Shown here: piece by piece, positions 11,147 to 21,887 of the stretch
Layout of the letters: every line of letters starts with the position of its first letter
How positions within the stretch are numbered: position 1 is the stretch's first letter
Origin: Areca catechu
Taxonomy: Eukaryota; Streptophyta; Magnoliopsida; Arecales; Arecaceae
Length of the DNA stretch: 64,000 nucleotides
Direction of reading: 5' to 3'
Assembly (NCBI GenBank): GCA_021397845.1
Contig: CM038047.1
Coordinates: 46,841,210-46,905,209, forward strand
Translations under genes and position numbers: made by a program
The notes under the pieces: generated by a model
What the model was told of the DNA's origin: nothing
The model's input: only the letters and a program-made list of their open reading frames with translations
The model's database searches: none

Positions 11147-12328
11147 TGTTGCCGCCCGATCGTCGTGGCCTATAGCTGAGATCGAACTCGGACCGCGCTC
11201 CTTCCGCTCAGGATCTTGCTCGGACGCCCAGACCTGCAAAATAGAGTTAGAGATCCGGGCCGGTGATCCCGGCAGGGGCACTCCGACGCTCAAGTCAGTG
11301 GTGATCCAGGAGAACAGATCCTCCCGGTTGAGCCCCGAAGGTGGACTCCATGCTAGGTAAAATGAGAGAGTTCGAGTGGATCGAGAGCAGAGAACGGGAG
11401 CGGCAGCAGAGGAGAGCCTGAGCTGGGTGGCTGTGTCCGTCGAGGCCCTTCCTGGGGGTCTCCGATAGCCTGGAACGGTGATCCCCTGTGTGCTGCCCCT
11501 TGCTCGTGTGTGACCTTGCTCGAGTTACTTGACTTACCTTGTTTGAATCTTGGAGGAGCTCTTTTAGCTAGGGTCGTTGCGCGTTGCTTACCTCGAGATC
11601 TTCCCCTCACTTGCAAGCGCGTGCGACGATATCTGGTGCCGTGTGCGAGGTGCCTTTCCTCATCCGTGATAGGGAACAGCATTGCGCATGCTGACATTCC
11701 TTCCGGTCGCCCCATTTTGGGAAGATGGCAGAGTTTCGATCGACGGGCGGCCGTCCCCTGGATCCGAATCTGCTGGTTGACTTCCTCTTTTGAGGGATAT
11801 AGATGGTTGATAGGGAGTGCAGCACCTCGATCAGGGGACTCTTTCCTTGGTGTGAATGGTAGCCGGGACCATTATTGTGGCTTGGCAGGCGCTCCCCTAT
11901 GGTCCTTGGGTGGCTCGTCGCCGTCCAAGGAGGGCGGTGACATCCTCCGGCTGTAGGCTTCTTCATCCGAGGTGGAGCCGATCTGGGGAGGCGGAGCTCG
12001 ACTTCGGCTACGGCGTCTCAACCCGAAGGGAGTGCAGCCTGGCGAAGGAGAGGTGGAGCTCGACTTCGGCCACAGCATCTCGACCCAAAGGGAGTGCGGC
12101 CTGGCGAAGGAGAGGCGGAGCTCAACTTTGGCCATGGCGTCTCGACCCGAAGGGAGCGCGGCCTAGCAAAGTAGAGGCGGAGCTTGACTTCAGCCACGGC
12201 GTCTCAACCTGAAGGGAGCACGGCCTGGCGAAGGAGTCCGGGCAGAGGCATCCTACGTGGCAGCTTCGTCCGATGCGGCGTCTGAAGGGGTCTTACATGG
12301 GTTCCACGTCAGCGATCCCGTCACATCA
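11147..12328 (-). repeat. 3' LTR of element A
   Basis: A 1,182-bp LTR. In sense (minus) direction it starts TGATGTGACGGG and ends GGCGGCAACA. U3 holds a ~61-bp minisatellite (11990-12236). U5 has the TTTTGCAG/GTCT acceptor-like site (AG at 11234-11235) shared with element B. Open frames here are not genes. Confidence 0.92.
11990..12236. repeat. U3 minisatellite of element A, 3' LTR copy (~61 bp x 4)
   Basis: Four copies starting near 11990, 12051, 12113 and 12175, each containing GGAGCTCGACTTCGGCCACG and CGAAGGGAG and ending GGCGAAGGAG. Reverse-complemented, the unit shares CTCCTTCGCCAGG and GGCCGAAGTCGAGC with the repeat subunits in element B's LTR. Confidence 0.85.
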
Positions 12329-12346
12329 TTTGCCCCCACCCCCGAG
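12329..12346 (-). other. Polypurine tract of element A
   Basis: On the minus strand a run of G and A (CTCGGGGGTGGGGGCAAA) directly precedes the 3' LTR, the standard plus-strand primer of LTR retrotransposons. Confidence 0.8.
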
Positions 12347-12862
12347 GCCCGTTAGCGCGTGGCGCTCGGGGCGAAGGGAGTAAATGTGGTGCTGATGTGG
12401 AAAGGCAGAGATCCGGTGCATTGATGGTCACGATCACCGGCGCTTCGTGAGGCGGTTCTCCAAGCCAATGCGAAAGAGTCACGTGGGTACGTCCGAGGAG
12501 CACTTATTGCTGGCGCAGAATTCAGAGCGGCCGCGGTCGAAGCGAAGCATCCCATTTGTCGATGGCTGACACGTGGTGCAGATCCGTCGGCGGATTTGCT
12601 GTAACGGTATGGTTAGGTATCTGGCCACTTTGAAAAGAAAGACAATTTTTTCCAAAACACTTCTTTCAAATTTCGCGTGCCTGCCATCGTACCAAAGCTT
12701 CCTCTTCTCCCTTGGCCGTCCTAGACTCTCCCAATTAGCCAGGTTCGTCTCTTTCTCCATCTTCTAGTAGGGTAGAGCTTCCTTTAGGGCTAGGATCTTC
12801 TCGGACTTCGTCCGTCTTCTTTCTCTTCTTTTCTAGCCTTCGACCTTGTCTTCATTTTCCAC
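12347..12862. other. Leader region of the antisense gene of element A
   Basis: Sequence between the polypurine tract and the ATG of the opposite-strand gene. The last 180 bases are pyrimidine-rich (TTCTCC, CTTCTTTCTCTTC), like a 5' UTR. No clear TATA box was seen. The promoter of the antisense gene is expected here or in the adjoining LTR. Confidence 0.4.
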
Positions 12863-15288
12863 ATGTCTCGGTTCGGCCCGAACTTCCGCCCTTTGACCAA
12901 TCAGAGTGAGGCGGGGCCTTCTCGGCCGAGGCTGCCTTCTTCCTCCGATGAGGAGGAGGAAGAGATACGCTTCAAGTTGAGCAGGAGGCACCCCCCCACC
13001 AGGATCGTGATCAGGGAGCCTAGGGCCAACCCTCCTCCACCTGAACTCGTCTCTAAACCCTCTCGGTCGACAGGTCCTGGTGGGGTTGCTTCGACAATCA
13101 CTGCCGAGAAACTTGCGACCATCCGGGAGACTTATGGTGTCCCGGAATCTGTCCGGCTCTCAGTCCCTAGACCAGGGGAATGGATCACCTCCAGTGGCCC
13201 GGGCCGGATCGCCCTCTACGAGGAAACCCTCGCAGGGGGCCTTCGATTTTCCTTCCATCCTTTCTTTCTGTCCGTGCTGAGAAATTACCGCCTTGTTCTT
13301 GCTCAGCTCGTCCCCAATGCTGTGAAGACAATCTTTTGCTTCATAGTTCTTTGTCATTTTCACGGGATTGTTGCCTGTTTTTCTCTTTTCATGGTCTTTT
13401 TTATCCTGAAATGCCACCCTTCTGAGGAAGGGTGGTGGTCTATCTCCTCCCGCCCAAAGGGCATTAGATTTGAGCTCTCCTCTTCCATCAAAGGATGGAA
13501 GAGCAAGTATTTCTTTGCCTCGGTTGAGGGGATCGACTGGGTCTGGAGTGACCCAAATCGATCTCCTAACCGAAATTCAACGGTCGAAGCGGCTGATCGG
13601 GAGATCTACAAGCAGCTTCGCGTCGACCAGGTTCCTTTCCTCGAGGTTCTGCTGTCAAAGCAGAACCTCTTCGAAGCCGGGGTCAGCCCAATGAGAGAGT
13701 TGGATGAGTTCGGCTTGAACTTTTTCTCCTTGTGCTTTTTTCTGTGTTTCCGAGCTCGGAGCTGACGTTCTCCTTTTTGCAGGCATGAAGTTCTCCTTGG
13801 ATGACCTCCTTGCAATCACCAAGGGGTCCACCGGCGGTAGTCAGCGAGTCCCCCTCGAAGAGGGTTTATGAAGAGAGCGGTGCTGGGGATGCACCTGCTG
13901 TGTCGACTGAGCCGAGTGGGAGAAGGGCCGAACCCGCCCCCGAACAGGAAAGGAGGGTGGTCGAGCCCACTCCCGAGCCAAGCAGGAGGGCTGCTGAGCC
14001 CGCCTCCGAGCAGCCGAGGTGACGCGAACCGGTCCCGGCTCAGGAGCCCGAGGTGGTCGTCTGGGCCAGAGTCGCCGCTGTCACTGCTGCTGTAGTGTCT
14101 CCTCCCTCGGAGATCGTTGACGTCGAGGAGGAGGGAGAGCAAGGAAGAGCGGAGCCGGCGCCCCGAAGTGATGCCGAGCTCCCACCGCGCCTCGGACGCT
14201 TCTTCAGCTGGTGGAGCGGGTGACTCCGCGTCGGGGGTGAATAAGAGGGAGGACTATCGCTGGGTGCCCTTCAGACTGGCGCCAAACGTCTCTCTGGTCT
14301 GGGACCAGGATTTAGTTGAGCGCATGATGGACTTTGCAGTCCAATCATGCAACTGGCGGGAGAAGGCGGGAAAACTCATAGGGGATGCGATCAGCAGCAC
14401 CTTCCCCCAGCTTTTCTCGGTAAGTACCTTTCTTCATCTCGCTCTATTCTTCTCTCCTTGTTTCTGTGGCTGACATCTTTCTCGGTGTAGCTTGGCGCTG
14501 AACTTCTGCTGATAAGGGACTGCTGCAAGAACTGGTCCAAGAAGGACAAGCAGCGAGGAGCGCAACTCGAGTCCTTGACCGCCGAGTTGAAGCAGAAGAA
14601 TGACGACGCCTGGGAGGCTAGTCAAAAGAATAAGGAGCTCCGGGGGGAGGTTGCAAGTACCGAAAGGCACATAAAGGAGCTTCAAGAGAGCTTGGACCGG
14701 GAGAGGAGCCGGTCCAAGAGCAGGGCGGAGGAGCTTAAGGCCAAGGAGTCTAGGCTGAAGGAGCTCAGTGTCGAAGCCACCCAGGAGAGGAGACGAGTCC
14801 AATCTTTTCAGTTCGAGTTGGAGGCGGCGAGAGAGAGGGCAACCACCGCTGAGAGGAGGGCCGCTGCTATAGAGAAGAAGGCCTTTGCGATAGTCGAATC
14901 GATGGAGGCGGCAAAGGAGGTTGCCGAGGCAGTCGGCCAGGCTGAGGTCGCCAAGAAAGGGGATGCAGAGGTCGTGGCGAGGTACAAAGTCTTAGAGGAG
15001 TTTGCCGCCGAGTTTCATGAAACGGCGTCGGACTCCTTTTTCCAGGGGTTTATGTACCTCCGGTCCAGGGTGGAGGGCGTCATCTCGGACAAGAACTACA
15101 GCTTGCTCAATTACCCGGGTGCTCCGAGCGCAGGCCTGACTCCTCACTTAGATGAGACGGAGGAGCTGGCTACTGCCTTCGACCCAGCTTTGCCGGTGGT
15201 GGTCGCCGAAGCCGAAGCTCTGTCGCCGGAAGCTCCAGAAGGTGATGCCCCATCCGTGCGTCGTTCTGGGAAGGAGTCGGCCGAGTAG
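12863..15288 (+). pseudogene. Antisense spliced gene of element A (Transposase_28-type, coiled-coil C-terminus)
   Basis: A three-exon gene on the strand opposite gag-pol. Exon 1, 12863-13703, starts MSRFGPNF and has an acidic serine-rich N-terminus, then a hydrophobic domain with LSVPRPGEWITSSGPGRIAL and a FHPFFLSVLRNYRLV stretch. This resembles the plant domain Pfam calls Transposase_28 (putative gypsy-type transposon); its function is unknown. Exon 2, 13783-14419, is low-complexity, rich in Glu/Pro/Arg. Exon 3, 14491-15288, is a long Glu/Lys/Arg coiled coil. Phases agree (1 then 0). The exon 2 donor GTAAGT and the AG acceptors are good, but the exon 1 donor reads GATGAG where element B has GGTGAG, and exon 2 meets a TGA at 13869 in its inherited frame, so this copy is broken. 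Element B carries the homologous gene at 57420-59606. Confidence 0.8.
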
Positions 15289-15915
15289 AAAGAATAGGGG
15301 ATCTTTGTAATTTTCTTTTTCTTCATGCTTCTGACCTGGGCTGCACGGCATGTCGGGGCCCGGTGAAAATGTACTAACTTACCCCATATTAATGAAAGTT
15401 CTTTTCAGTCACCTTGGCTCGAGTCTTTTTTCTTCTCCTTTATTCTTTTTTTCTTCTCTTTTTTTGTGTACTCTGTCAATCTTCCCTTCCCTCCCCGACT
15501 GCCTGTGTGCAAGTACTTGTGTAGGCGCCCAGCCTTGAAGTACCAAGTATCCGGGCCCTTCTCCGTCGAGTCCCGAACACGCGAGGGGTCTAGGAAGGAG
15601 TTCTTTGATTGCTGAGTCATTTCCATCTCGCGGACGAAGTGGTTGTGGGGCTCCGACTGCGTTGCTTGATGAGGTCTACTCGGTCTTGGCCAGGACCAAC
15701 TCCAGGTGGCGCAGCAAGGCTGAGCTCTGGGGTCGCGCTCATCGGACCCGCCAGGTGACTGTGAGATGCCGGGCTTCAGGAGTTTCTGGGCTTGAGAGCC
15801 GTACTGTGAGTCAAGCGGTAGATGGCGGACTTATTGGGAGTTTCGCTGACATCTTCGGACTGTGAGCACGGTGTCATTTTTCACGAGTTTCCAGGCTTGG
15901 ATGCCCGGAGAGATG
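15289..15915. other. Spacer 3' of the antisense gene
   Basis: Non-coding spacer of element A: a pyrimidine-rich tract near 15415-15500 and no recognised domain on either strand. The 3' UTR and polyadenylation of the antisense gene would fall here; an AATGAAAG stretch at 15391 is a weak candidate signal. Confidence 0.4.
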
Positions 15916-16400
15916 GACTCCGGGCTTGAGTGCCGAGCTTCATAAGTCTCCGGTCTTTTGTGCCGGACAGGAGTCCGGGCTTGAGTGCCGGGCTTCTTAA
16001 GTCTCCAGTCTTTTGTGCTGGACCGGAGTCCGGGCTTGGGTGCCGAGCTTCTTAAGTCTTCGGTCTTTTGTGCTGGACCGGAGTCCGGGCTTGGGTGCCG
16101 GGCATCTTAAGTCTCCGGTCTTTTGTGCCGGATCGGAGTCCGGGCTTGGGTGCCGGGCTTCTTAAGTCTCCGGTCTTTTGTGCCGGATCGGAGTCCGGGC
16201 TTGGGTGCCGGGCTTCTTAAGTCTCTGGTCTTTTGTACCGGACCGAAGTCCGGGCTTGGGTGCCGGGCTTCTTAAGTCTCCGGTCTTTTGTGCCGGATCG
16301 GAGTCCGGGCTTGAGTGCCGGAGGGTTGGACTTCGGGCTTGAGTGCTGGAGAGTTGGACTCCGAGCTTGAGTGCCGGAGGGCTGAATTTCGGGCTTAGGT
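15916..16400. repeat. 55-bp tandem repeat in element A between integrase and antisense gene
   Basis: GAGTCCGGGC-type unit starts recur at 15916, 15971, 16026, 16081, 16136, 16191, 16246 and 16301, exactly 55 bp apart. Each unit contains TGCCGGGCTTCTTAAGTC and TCCGGTCTTTTGTGCCGG. From about 16311 the array decays into shorter units. It is non-coding; open frames on the minus strand here are by-products. Confidence 0.92.
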
Positions 16401-16493
16401 TCGCCAGACCTAGCACTTGGCAACGAGGTTTCTGCAAGGCAAAAGCAATTTGCACAAAAAGGATTTTTATTATTATTGGGGGAAAGCCTTACA

Positions 16494-17611
16494 TTACTGA
16501 TAGGGACCCTTCCAGTTCGGTGAGAGTTTTCCGCATTCCTGGGGTTGAGAGGCTTTCGCTCGGCGCAGCACTAGGTCACCTGGGTGGAAGACCTTTGGCT
16601 TCACCCTCGCATTGTAGTACCGGGCTACTCGCTGTCGGTAAGCCACCATCCGGAGTCGAGCATTGTCCCTGGTTTTCTCGAGGAGGTCCAAGTTGAGAAG
16701 AAGGCGGGCCGGATTCTCTGCTTCATTGTACTGCTGTATTTGTAGTGAGGGCACGCCGAGTTCGACTGGAACAACAGCTTCCGCGCCAAAGACGAGGCTG
16801 AAAGGCATCTCATCCATGGCCGTCCGGGGGTTGTGTGATAGGCCCAAAGAATGCCGGGGAGTTCTTCTGCCCATATACCCTTGGCCCGGTCTAGCTTGGT
16901 TTTGAGTCCTTGGAGGATGGTTCGGTTGGTCACCTCAGCCTCTCCGTTGGTTTAGGGGTGAGCCATTTAGGTGAAGCGGTGTTGAATGCCAAGCTCGGCA
17001 CAGAATTCTTTGAACTTCCGGTTGTCGAATTGCCATCCGTTGTCGGTGATGATGCTATGGGGAAGCTCGAAGTGGCAGATGATCGACTTCCAGAAGAACT
17101 GGCAGACCTTGGCTTCTGTGATCCATGCTAGTGGCTCTGTTTCTACCTGTTTGGTGAAGTAGTCAATAGCCGTTATCAGGAACTTTCGTTGCCCTGATGC
17201 AGGAGGGAATAGACCTAGGATGTCCATTCCCTACTAAGCAAATGGTCAAGGGATGGAAAGCTGGGAGAGTAGCACTGCTGGTTGATGCTGTATGTGGGCG
17301 TGGCGCTGGCACCGGTCACACTTCCTTACGAAGTCGGCGGCGTCTTCCCTCATGGTCTCCCAGTAGTATCCTTGGCGGAGGGCTTTATACGCAAGCATCC
17401 TCCCTCTGACGTGACTTCCGCAAAGGCCTTCGTGTATCTCTTGGAGCACGAAGGTTGCCTCTGCGGCTCTCAGGCATTTCAGGAGCGGATAGGAGTAGGA
17501 TTGACGGTAGAGCTGCCCTTCCATCAAGACAAATCGCGAGGCCTTGACAAGGTCGGCCTTTGTACGGTCTTCTGGTAGGGTGCCATCGATGTATCTGATG
17601 TACTTGTCCAT
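16494..17611 (-). pseudogene. Integrase of element A (broken)
   Basis: Integrase inserts the cDNA into the genome. On the minus strand from 17611: an HHCC-type zinc-binding region (HEGLCGSH then CDRCQRH, with the finger near 17300-17420), then the catalytic core from 17227 with MDILGLFPPASG, TAIDYF and IITDNG, then TNGEAE and NRTILQGL near 16925, and the C-terminal region with YQRVARYYNARV and a GPY-type NWKGPYQ at about 16500. A stop separates zinc finger and core, a TAA follows HRFT, and the C-terminal part shifts frame, so no complete protein can be made. Confidence 0.9.
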
Positions 17612-17878
17612 CTAGCTCGGCTCCGGGATGACTCGCTGCACCTTTGCGAGAGCTTCGTTGCTTGGACTTTCAAGGTACTCGATGTGGGCATGCCCCAGTG
17701 ACGAGTCCGGCAAGGTCACGAGTCTTGACAGCGTATCAGCGCGAGCATTCTCTTGGCGGGGGATGTGGGAGATGCTGAAGCATCGGAAGCCTGTCGTGCT
17801 TGAACGGACCTGCTCCAAGTATTTCATCATCTAGGGATTTCTGGCTTCATACTCTCCGGAGACCTGTCCGGCCACCAG

Positions 17879-18436
17879 CTAGGAGTCGGTGAAAACCTTC
17901 AGGCGTTGCACACCCAGCTCACGGGAGACCCTTAGGCTCACGAGGAGTGCCTTATACTCCGCCTGGTTGTTTGTAGCGACGAACTTGAAGTGGAGTGCAC
18001 ATTCAGCTACAACTCCGTCTCTGTTAGCGAGGATGAGGACTGCTCCGCTACCGCCCGTATTGGATGCGCCGTCGACATGGAGGATCCAAGACTCGGCTCC
18101 GGGCTCCATTTAATGCTCCGAGGTAGTCTGCTCTGGCTCTTCGACAAGTCCCGCGCACTCGACCAGGAAGTCGGCCAGTACCTGGGCTTTCTGAGACGAC
18201 CTCGGCCGGTATGCGATGTCGAACTTGCCAAGCTTCAGTGCCTACTTGGCCAAACATTCAGATGTGTCGGGGCGATTGAGCACAGCCCTCAGGGACTGGT
18301 CCGTCAAGACCATGATCGGATGCGCTTGGAAGTACGGCCTGAGATGCTGGGTAGACATGATAAGAGCAAAAATTAACTTTTCGAATCGGGTGTACTTGAT
18401 CTCCGCATCCCGAATGATTTTGCTAGTGTAGTACAC
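17879..18436 (-). pseudogene. First and second RNase H region of element A (broken)
   Basis: The first RNase H (sequence continuing from reverse transcriptase, about 18560-18242) shows VYYTSKIIRDAEIKY and AQ/THLRPYFQAHP. The second (18109-17879) shows WILHVDGASNTGGSG, NNQAEYKALL and KVFTDS, which contain the D, E and D expected of an active RNase H. Two RNase H domains in tandem are known for Tat elements. Stops near 18241 and 18110, and a further change at 17878, break the frame. Confidence 0.85.
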
Positions 18437-18504
18437 CAGCTTCTGGGTTCCGTCTTGATCCGTATGGACTAGAACCGAGCTGACGGCCCTCGGGGTGACC
18501 GCCG

Positions 18505-19521
18505 TTATAGTAGGAGCTCCTCTCCCTCTTCCGGCCTGGAGAGCAGTGGTGGTGACGCCAAGAAGTCTTTAAGCTCCTCGAAGGCTGCCTTGCATTCTTC
18601 TGTCCAGGTGAAGTCGTGCATTTTGCACAGCGCCTTGAAGAAATGAAGACAGCGGTCTGCCGACCTAAAGATGAATCGGCTCAATGCTACGATCCGACCC
18701 GTCAGGCGTTGGACCTGCTTCGTCGAGGTCGGATGCTCCATGTCAACGATCGCCTGGACCTTCTCCGGGTTCGCCTCGATTTCTCTCTAGGTCACCATGA
18801 AGCCAAGGAACTTTCCTGCTGCTACTCCGAAAGCGCATTTCGCCGGGTTCAGCTTCATCTTGTACTCTCGGAGATTGTGGAAAGCTTCCGCGAGGTCGGT
18901 GACGTGGTCTGACATTGGCTTGCTTATGACGAGCATGCCGTCCACATACACCTGCATGTTCCTGCCAATCTGGTCCTTGAAGACCCAATTGACCAGTCGC
19001 TGGTACGTGGTGCTAGCATTCTTCAAGCTGAATGGCATCATCCGGTAGCAGTACGTTCCTTGATCGATGATGAAGGCAGTGTGCTCCTCGTCCTCCGGGT
19101 GCATCTGGATCTGGTTGTATCCGGAGAATGCATTCATGAAGGAGAGCAAGCGGTGCCCCGAGGTGGCGTCCACTAACTGGTCGATCTTCGACAGAGGGAA
19201 GCTGTCCTTTGGACAGGCTCGATTGAGGTCGGTGTAGTCCATACAGATCCTCCACTTTTCATTGTTCTTCTTAACCATAACCACATTCGCCAACCAGCTC
19301 GGATATTGCACTTCCCGGACAAATCTGGCTACGAGGAGTTTGTCCACCTCCTCGCTAATCGCCCGTTGCCTCTCTGGTGCAAAACTTCTTTTCTTCTGCT
19401 GGACAGGGCGATACTTCGGGTCGATGCTCAGCTTGTGGATAATTATTTCAGGTGCGATCCCGGGCATATCGGCCGCTGTCCAAGCGAACACGTCCGCATT
19501 CGCCCGGAGAAACTCCAACAA
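18505..19521 (-). pseudogene. Reverse transcriptase of element A (broken, active site changed)
   Basis: Minus-strand reading from 19521 shows the Ty3/gypsy reverse transcriptase blocks: DVFAWTAADMPG, YRPVQQKKRSFAPERQ, WRICMDYTDLNRACPKDS, LLSFMNAFSGYNQIQMHPED, and the catalytic loop as VYVDGML near 18950, where YVDD is expected. A stop at 18787-18789 follows KFLGFMVT, and the connection part resumes at 18741 (QVQRLTGRIVALSRFI). With a Gly in place of the second catalytic Asp the enzyme could not work even without the stops. Confidence 0.93.
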
Positions 19522-19795
19522 GCAGGCTCGCTCATCATCTTGCAGTTACGCCCCAATCTGTATCGTCTTTGCCGGGTCGGTTCCGAGAGGATATGATAGC
19601 AGGTGCTCGACCGGGCCACCCCTGGGATCCTGTGCCCTTTGGTCGAGGTCGTCTGCATTGGGGTCATCCTCGGAGACCTTGGCCCCAGGAACGATTTGGA
19701 GACAATGCTAGATTGGCTGAGGTGCCCCCCTCATCTCCCCGACACCGTTGGGGGTAGGAAACTGCACCAACAGCCGCTTTGTAGAAATGACCGCA

Positions 19796-20506
19796 TCAAG
19801 TAGGTTGAGCCCGAATCGACCAAGAATCACGTTGTAGGCTGAGGGGGAGCCTAACAACTGTGAAGGTCATCATGACGGTGCTCTGCTGAGGTGGCGTCTC
19901 GGCAGTAACAGGGAGAGTGATTTTTTTCTCGACTCCTACGGAGTTTCCTGTGAAACCGACGAGGGGTGTGTGCACAGGTCTAAGCTGAGCAGAGGACAGA
20001 TTCATCCTGGAGAAAGCATCGTAGAAAAGGACATCAGTCGAGCTTCCACTATCGACCATAATCCATTTTACAGGATGTTTTGCGATCGTCATCTCGACGA
20101 CCACAGCATCATTGTTTACATTTTCATTTTCAACCCCCCTCTCCCTCACAAAGCGAAGTACATTTTCAGAACTTTCTCCCCCCCAGGCCTTCTTGGAAGC
20201 GCGCTCGACTTCCCAGCATATCATCCCCACCAGCTTCTCGGTGGGATGGTTGTCGACTGTAGGGACTGGAGGGAGAGCAGCGAGCGCCTGCGGTTCCGCT
20301 AGGGGCCTGCCCTCCACAAACCTTCCGAGGTAGCCCCTCTTTATGAGGTCTTCAATCTTCCTCTTGAGGTGCCAGCATTCCTCTGTGTCGTGGTCGTGGT
20401 CATGGTGGAACTGGCAATACTTTGTCCTGTCACGGCCGTTAGACGGCTTCAGTGGAGGTGGGCGCTTCAGGTAGCGCTCACCCTCGATCTCCATGAGGAT
20501 CTTCAT
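19796..20506 (-). pseudogene. Zinc knuckle and aspartic protease of element A
   Basis: Starts after gag with KILMEIEGERYL. It contains a zinc-knuckle-like YCQFHHDHDHDTEECW near the start and the protease active site MVDSGSSTDVLFYDAF around 20040, followed by HTPLVGFTGNSVG. It is in a different frame from gag (shift near 20500), and its end at 19796 is a frame change after the LPLSLQRD stretch. The protease would cut the gag-pol polyprotein. Confidence 0.88.
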
Positions 20507-21811
20507 CCTCGGGACGAGGTGTGAATCTTTCTTCTGGGATGGGGTCTCTCCTCAGTTTCGACCTCTGGCGGAAGTTCGGTGTGGCTGGTCCGGGCTTCTG
20601 CATCCCGGATGTCTCCCTGGGAGCTGGCTTCTTCAGAGGCTTCTCGTTTAGCTCCCTCGTGCGGTCCGCCTCCTCGGCACGGATGTACTTCTGGACGCGG
20701 AGGAGCTCGAAGTAGGTCTTGAGGGGCTTCTTGTCAAGAGAGTATGTTAGGTGGGAAGTCCTGAGCCCTCTCTTCAGCGCCAGCATAGCAACTGGCTCAT
20801 CAAGGTTGTAGATCTCCAGCACAACAACCTTGAAGCGGGCCACGTAGTCCCGTAGGAGCTCGTGGTCCTGTTGCCTGATGGAGAAGAGGCTGTCTACCTC
20901 TCGTGGCACCTTCCGGTAAGTGTCGAAGTGGGCCACGAACTTCCGTTCCAGCTGAGCGAAACAACTGATGCTCTCCAGCTCAAGGCGGGTAAACCATACC
21001 CGAGCTGCCTTCCGGAGAGTGGCAGGAAAGGCGATGCAGAGGAGAGCGTCGGTCGCGCCCTGGATTCTCATGAGGGCCTTGTAGCTCTCAAGGTGGTCCA
21101 GGGGGTCGGTGGTCCTATCGTAAGGATCTACCTGCGGCATACGGAACCGACCCGGAATCTGTTCTTCTTGGATCTCTCGGGAGAAAGGGGGACAGGCGTC
21201 ATAGCTCGCTGGCTCGTTGGCGGAGCCCTGCAGATTGGCAAATTGGCGAGATAGCTTCGCCAGCTTGTGCTCTTGTTCCTCCATGCGCTTCTCTACCAAG
21301 TGCCTGATGGTTTCATCGGTTGATCCCTCCGCCGAGGCCGACGAGGGAGGTGAAGGTGCTTGTCGAGGGGGGTCACGACGGGAGGCCTGGCCCCTGCGAC
21401 CTCGAGGGTGCTGAGCAGCATCCTGCTCGTAGGTCGGAGATTGGCTTTCTTGGTTGGCAGACCCGGTCCAGTGTCTCTTCGCCGGGGTTTGGTGGCTTCC
21501 TTGGCGGTCTGCTGTGGCTCGCGGTAGCGAAGGCCTTCCTTGGAAGGATCATAGGCTGTCGCGGGGTGCGGCAGCTTGGGCCGCGGAGTCCCTGGCTACT
21601 AGTGGATGGCCAAGGACTGGTGCTGATGCTGCAGCTGACGCACCGCTGCAGTGAGGATCTGCATCTGCTGGGCGAGTGCAGCCAGCTGAGCGTCCGCCGG
21701 AGGTGGTTGAGGTGGAGCGGCGAGCTCCCTTTCTGAACTGTGCGGGTCCTCACGGGAAGGGGAATCTCCCGCACGGCTGGTGGAGACTTCTCTCGCTCGC
21801 GTCGTCACCAT
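20478..21811 (-). pseudogene. gag of element A (broken)
   Basis: The likely start is the ATG at 21811 (MVTTRAREVSTSRAG), matching the start of element B's gag. The N-terminal part is Pro/Gln-rich and stops at 21599. The main gag piece runs 21299-20478 with RFRMPQVDPYDRTTDPLDH, ARVWFTRLELESISCF, LFSIRQQDHELLRDYVARF and LKRGLRTSHLTYSLD. This is the retrotransposon gag capsid domain. Several stops and shifts lie between the pieces. Confidence 0.87.
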
Positions 21812-21864
21812 CCTTCCAGTGGGCTTCTTGCAAGGGGGTCGGGTTGGATCAAAATGCGTCCTGT

Positions 21865-21885
21865 CCCCCCTACCTGGCGCGCCAA
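21865..21885 (-). other. Primer-binding site of element A
   Basis: On the minus strand the 5' LTR end GGCAACA is followed by GA and TTGGCGCGCCAGGTAGGGGG. The same place in element B reads TTGGCGTGCCAGGAAGGGGG. The matching tRNA was not identified. Confidence 0.7.
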
Positions 21886-21887
21886 TC

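Noticed and set aside
11510..11956. 148-codon open frame
   Set aside because: It lies inside the 3' LTR of element A, and the matching stretch of the other LTR is not kept open in the same way.
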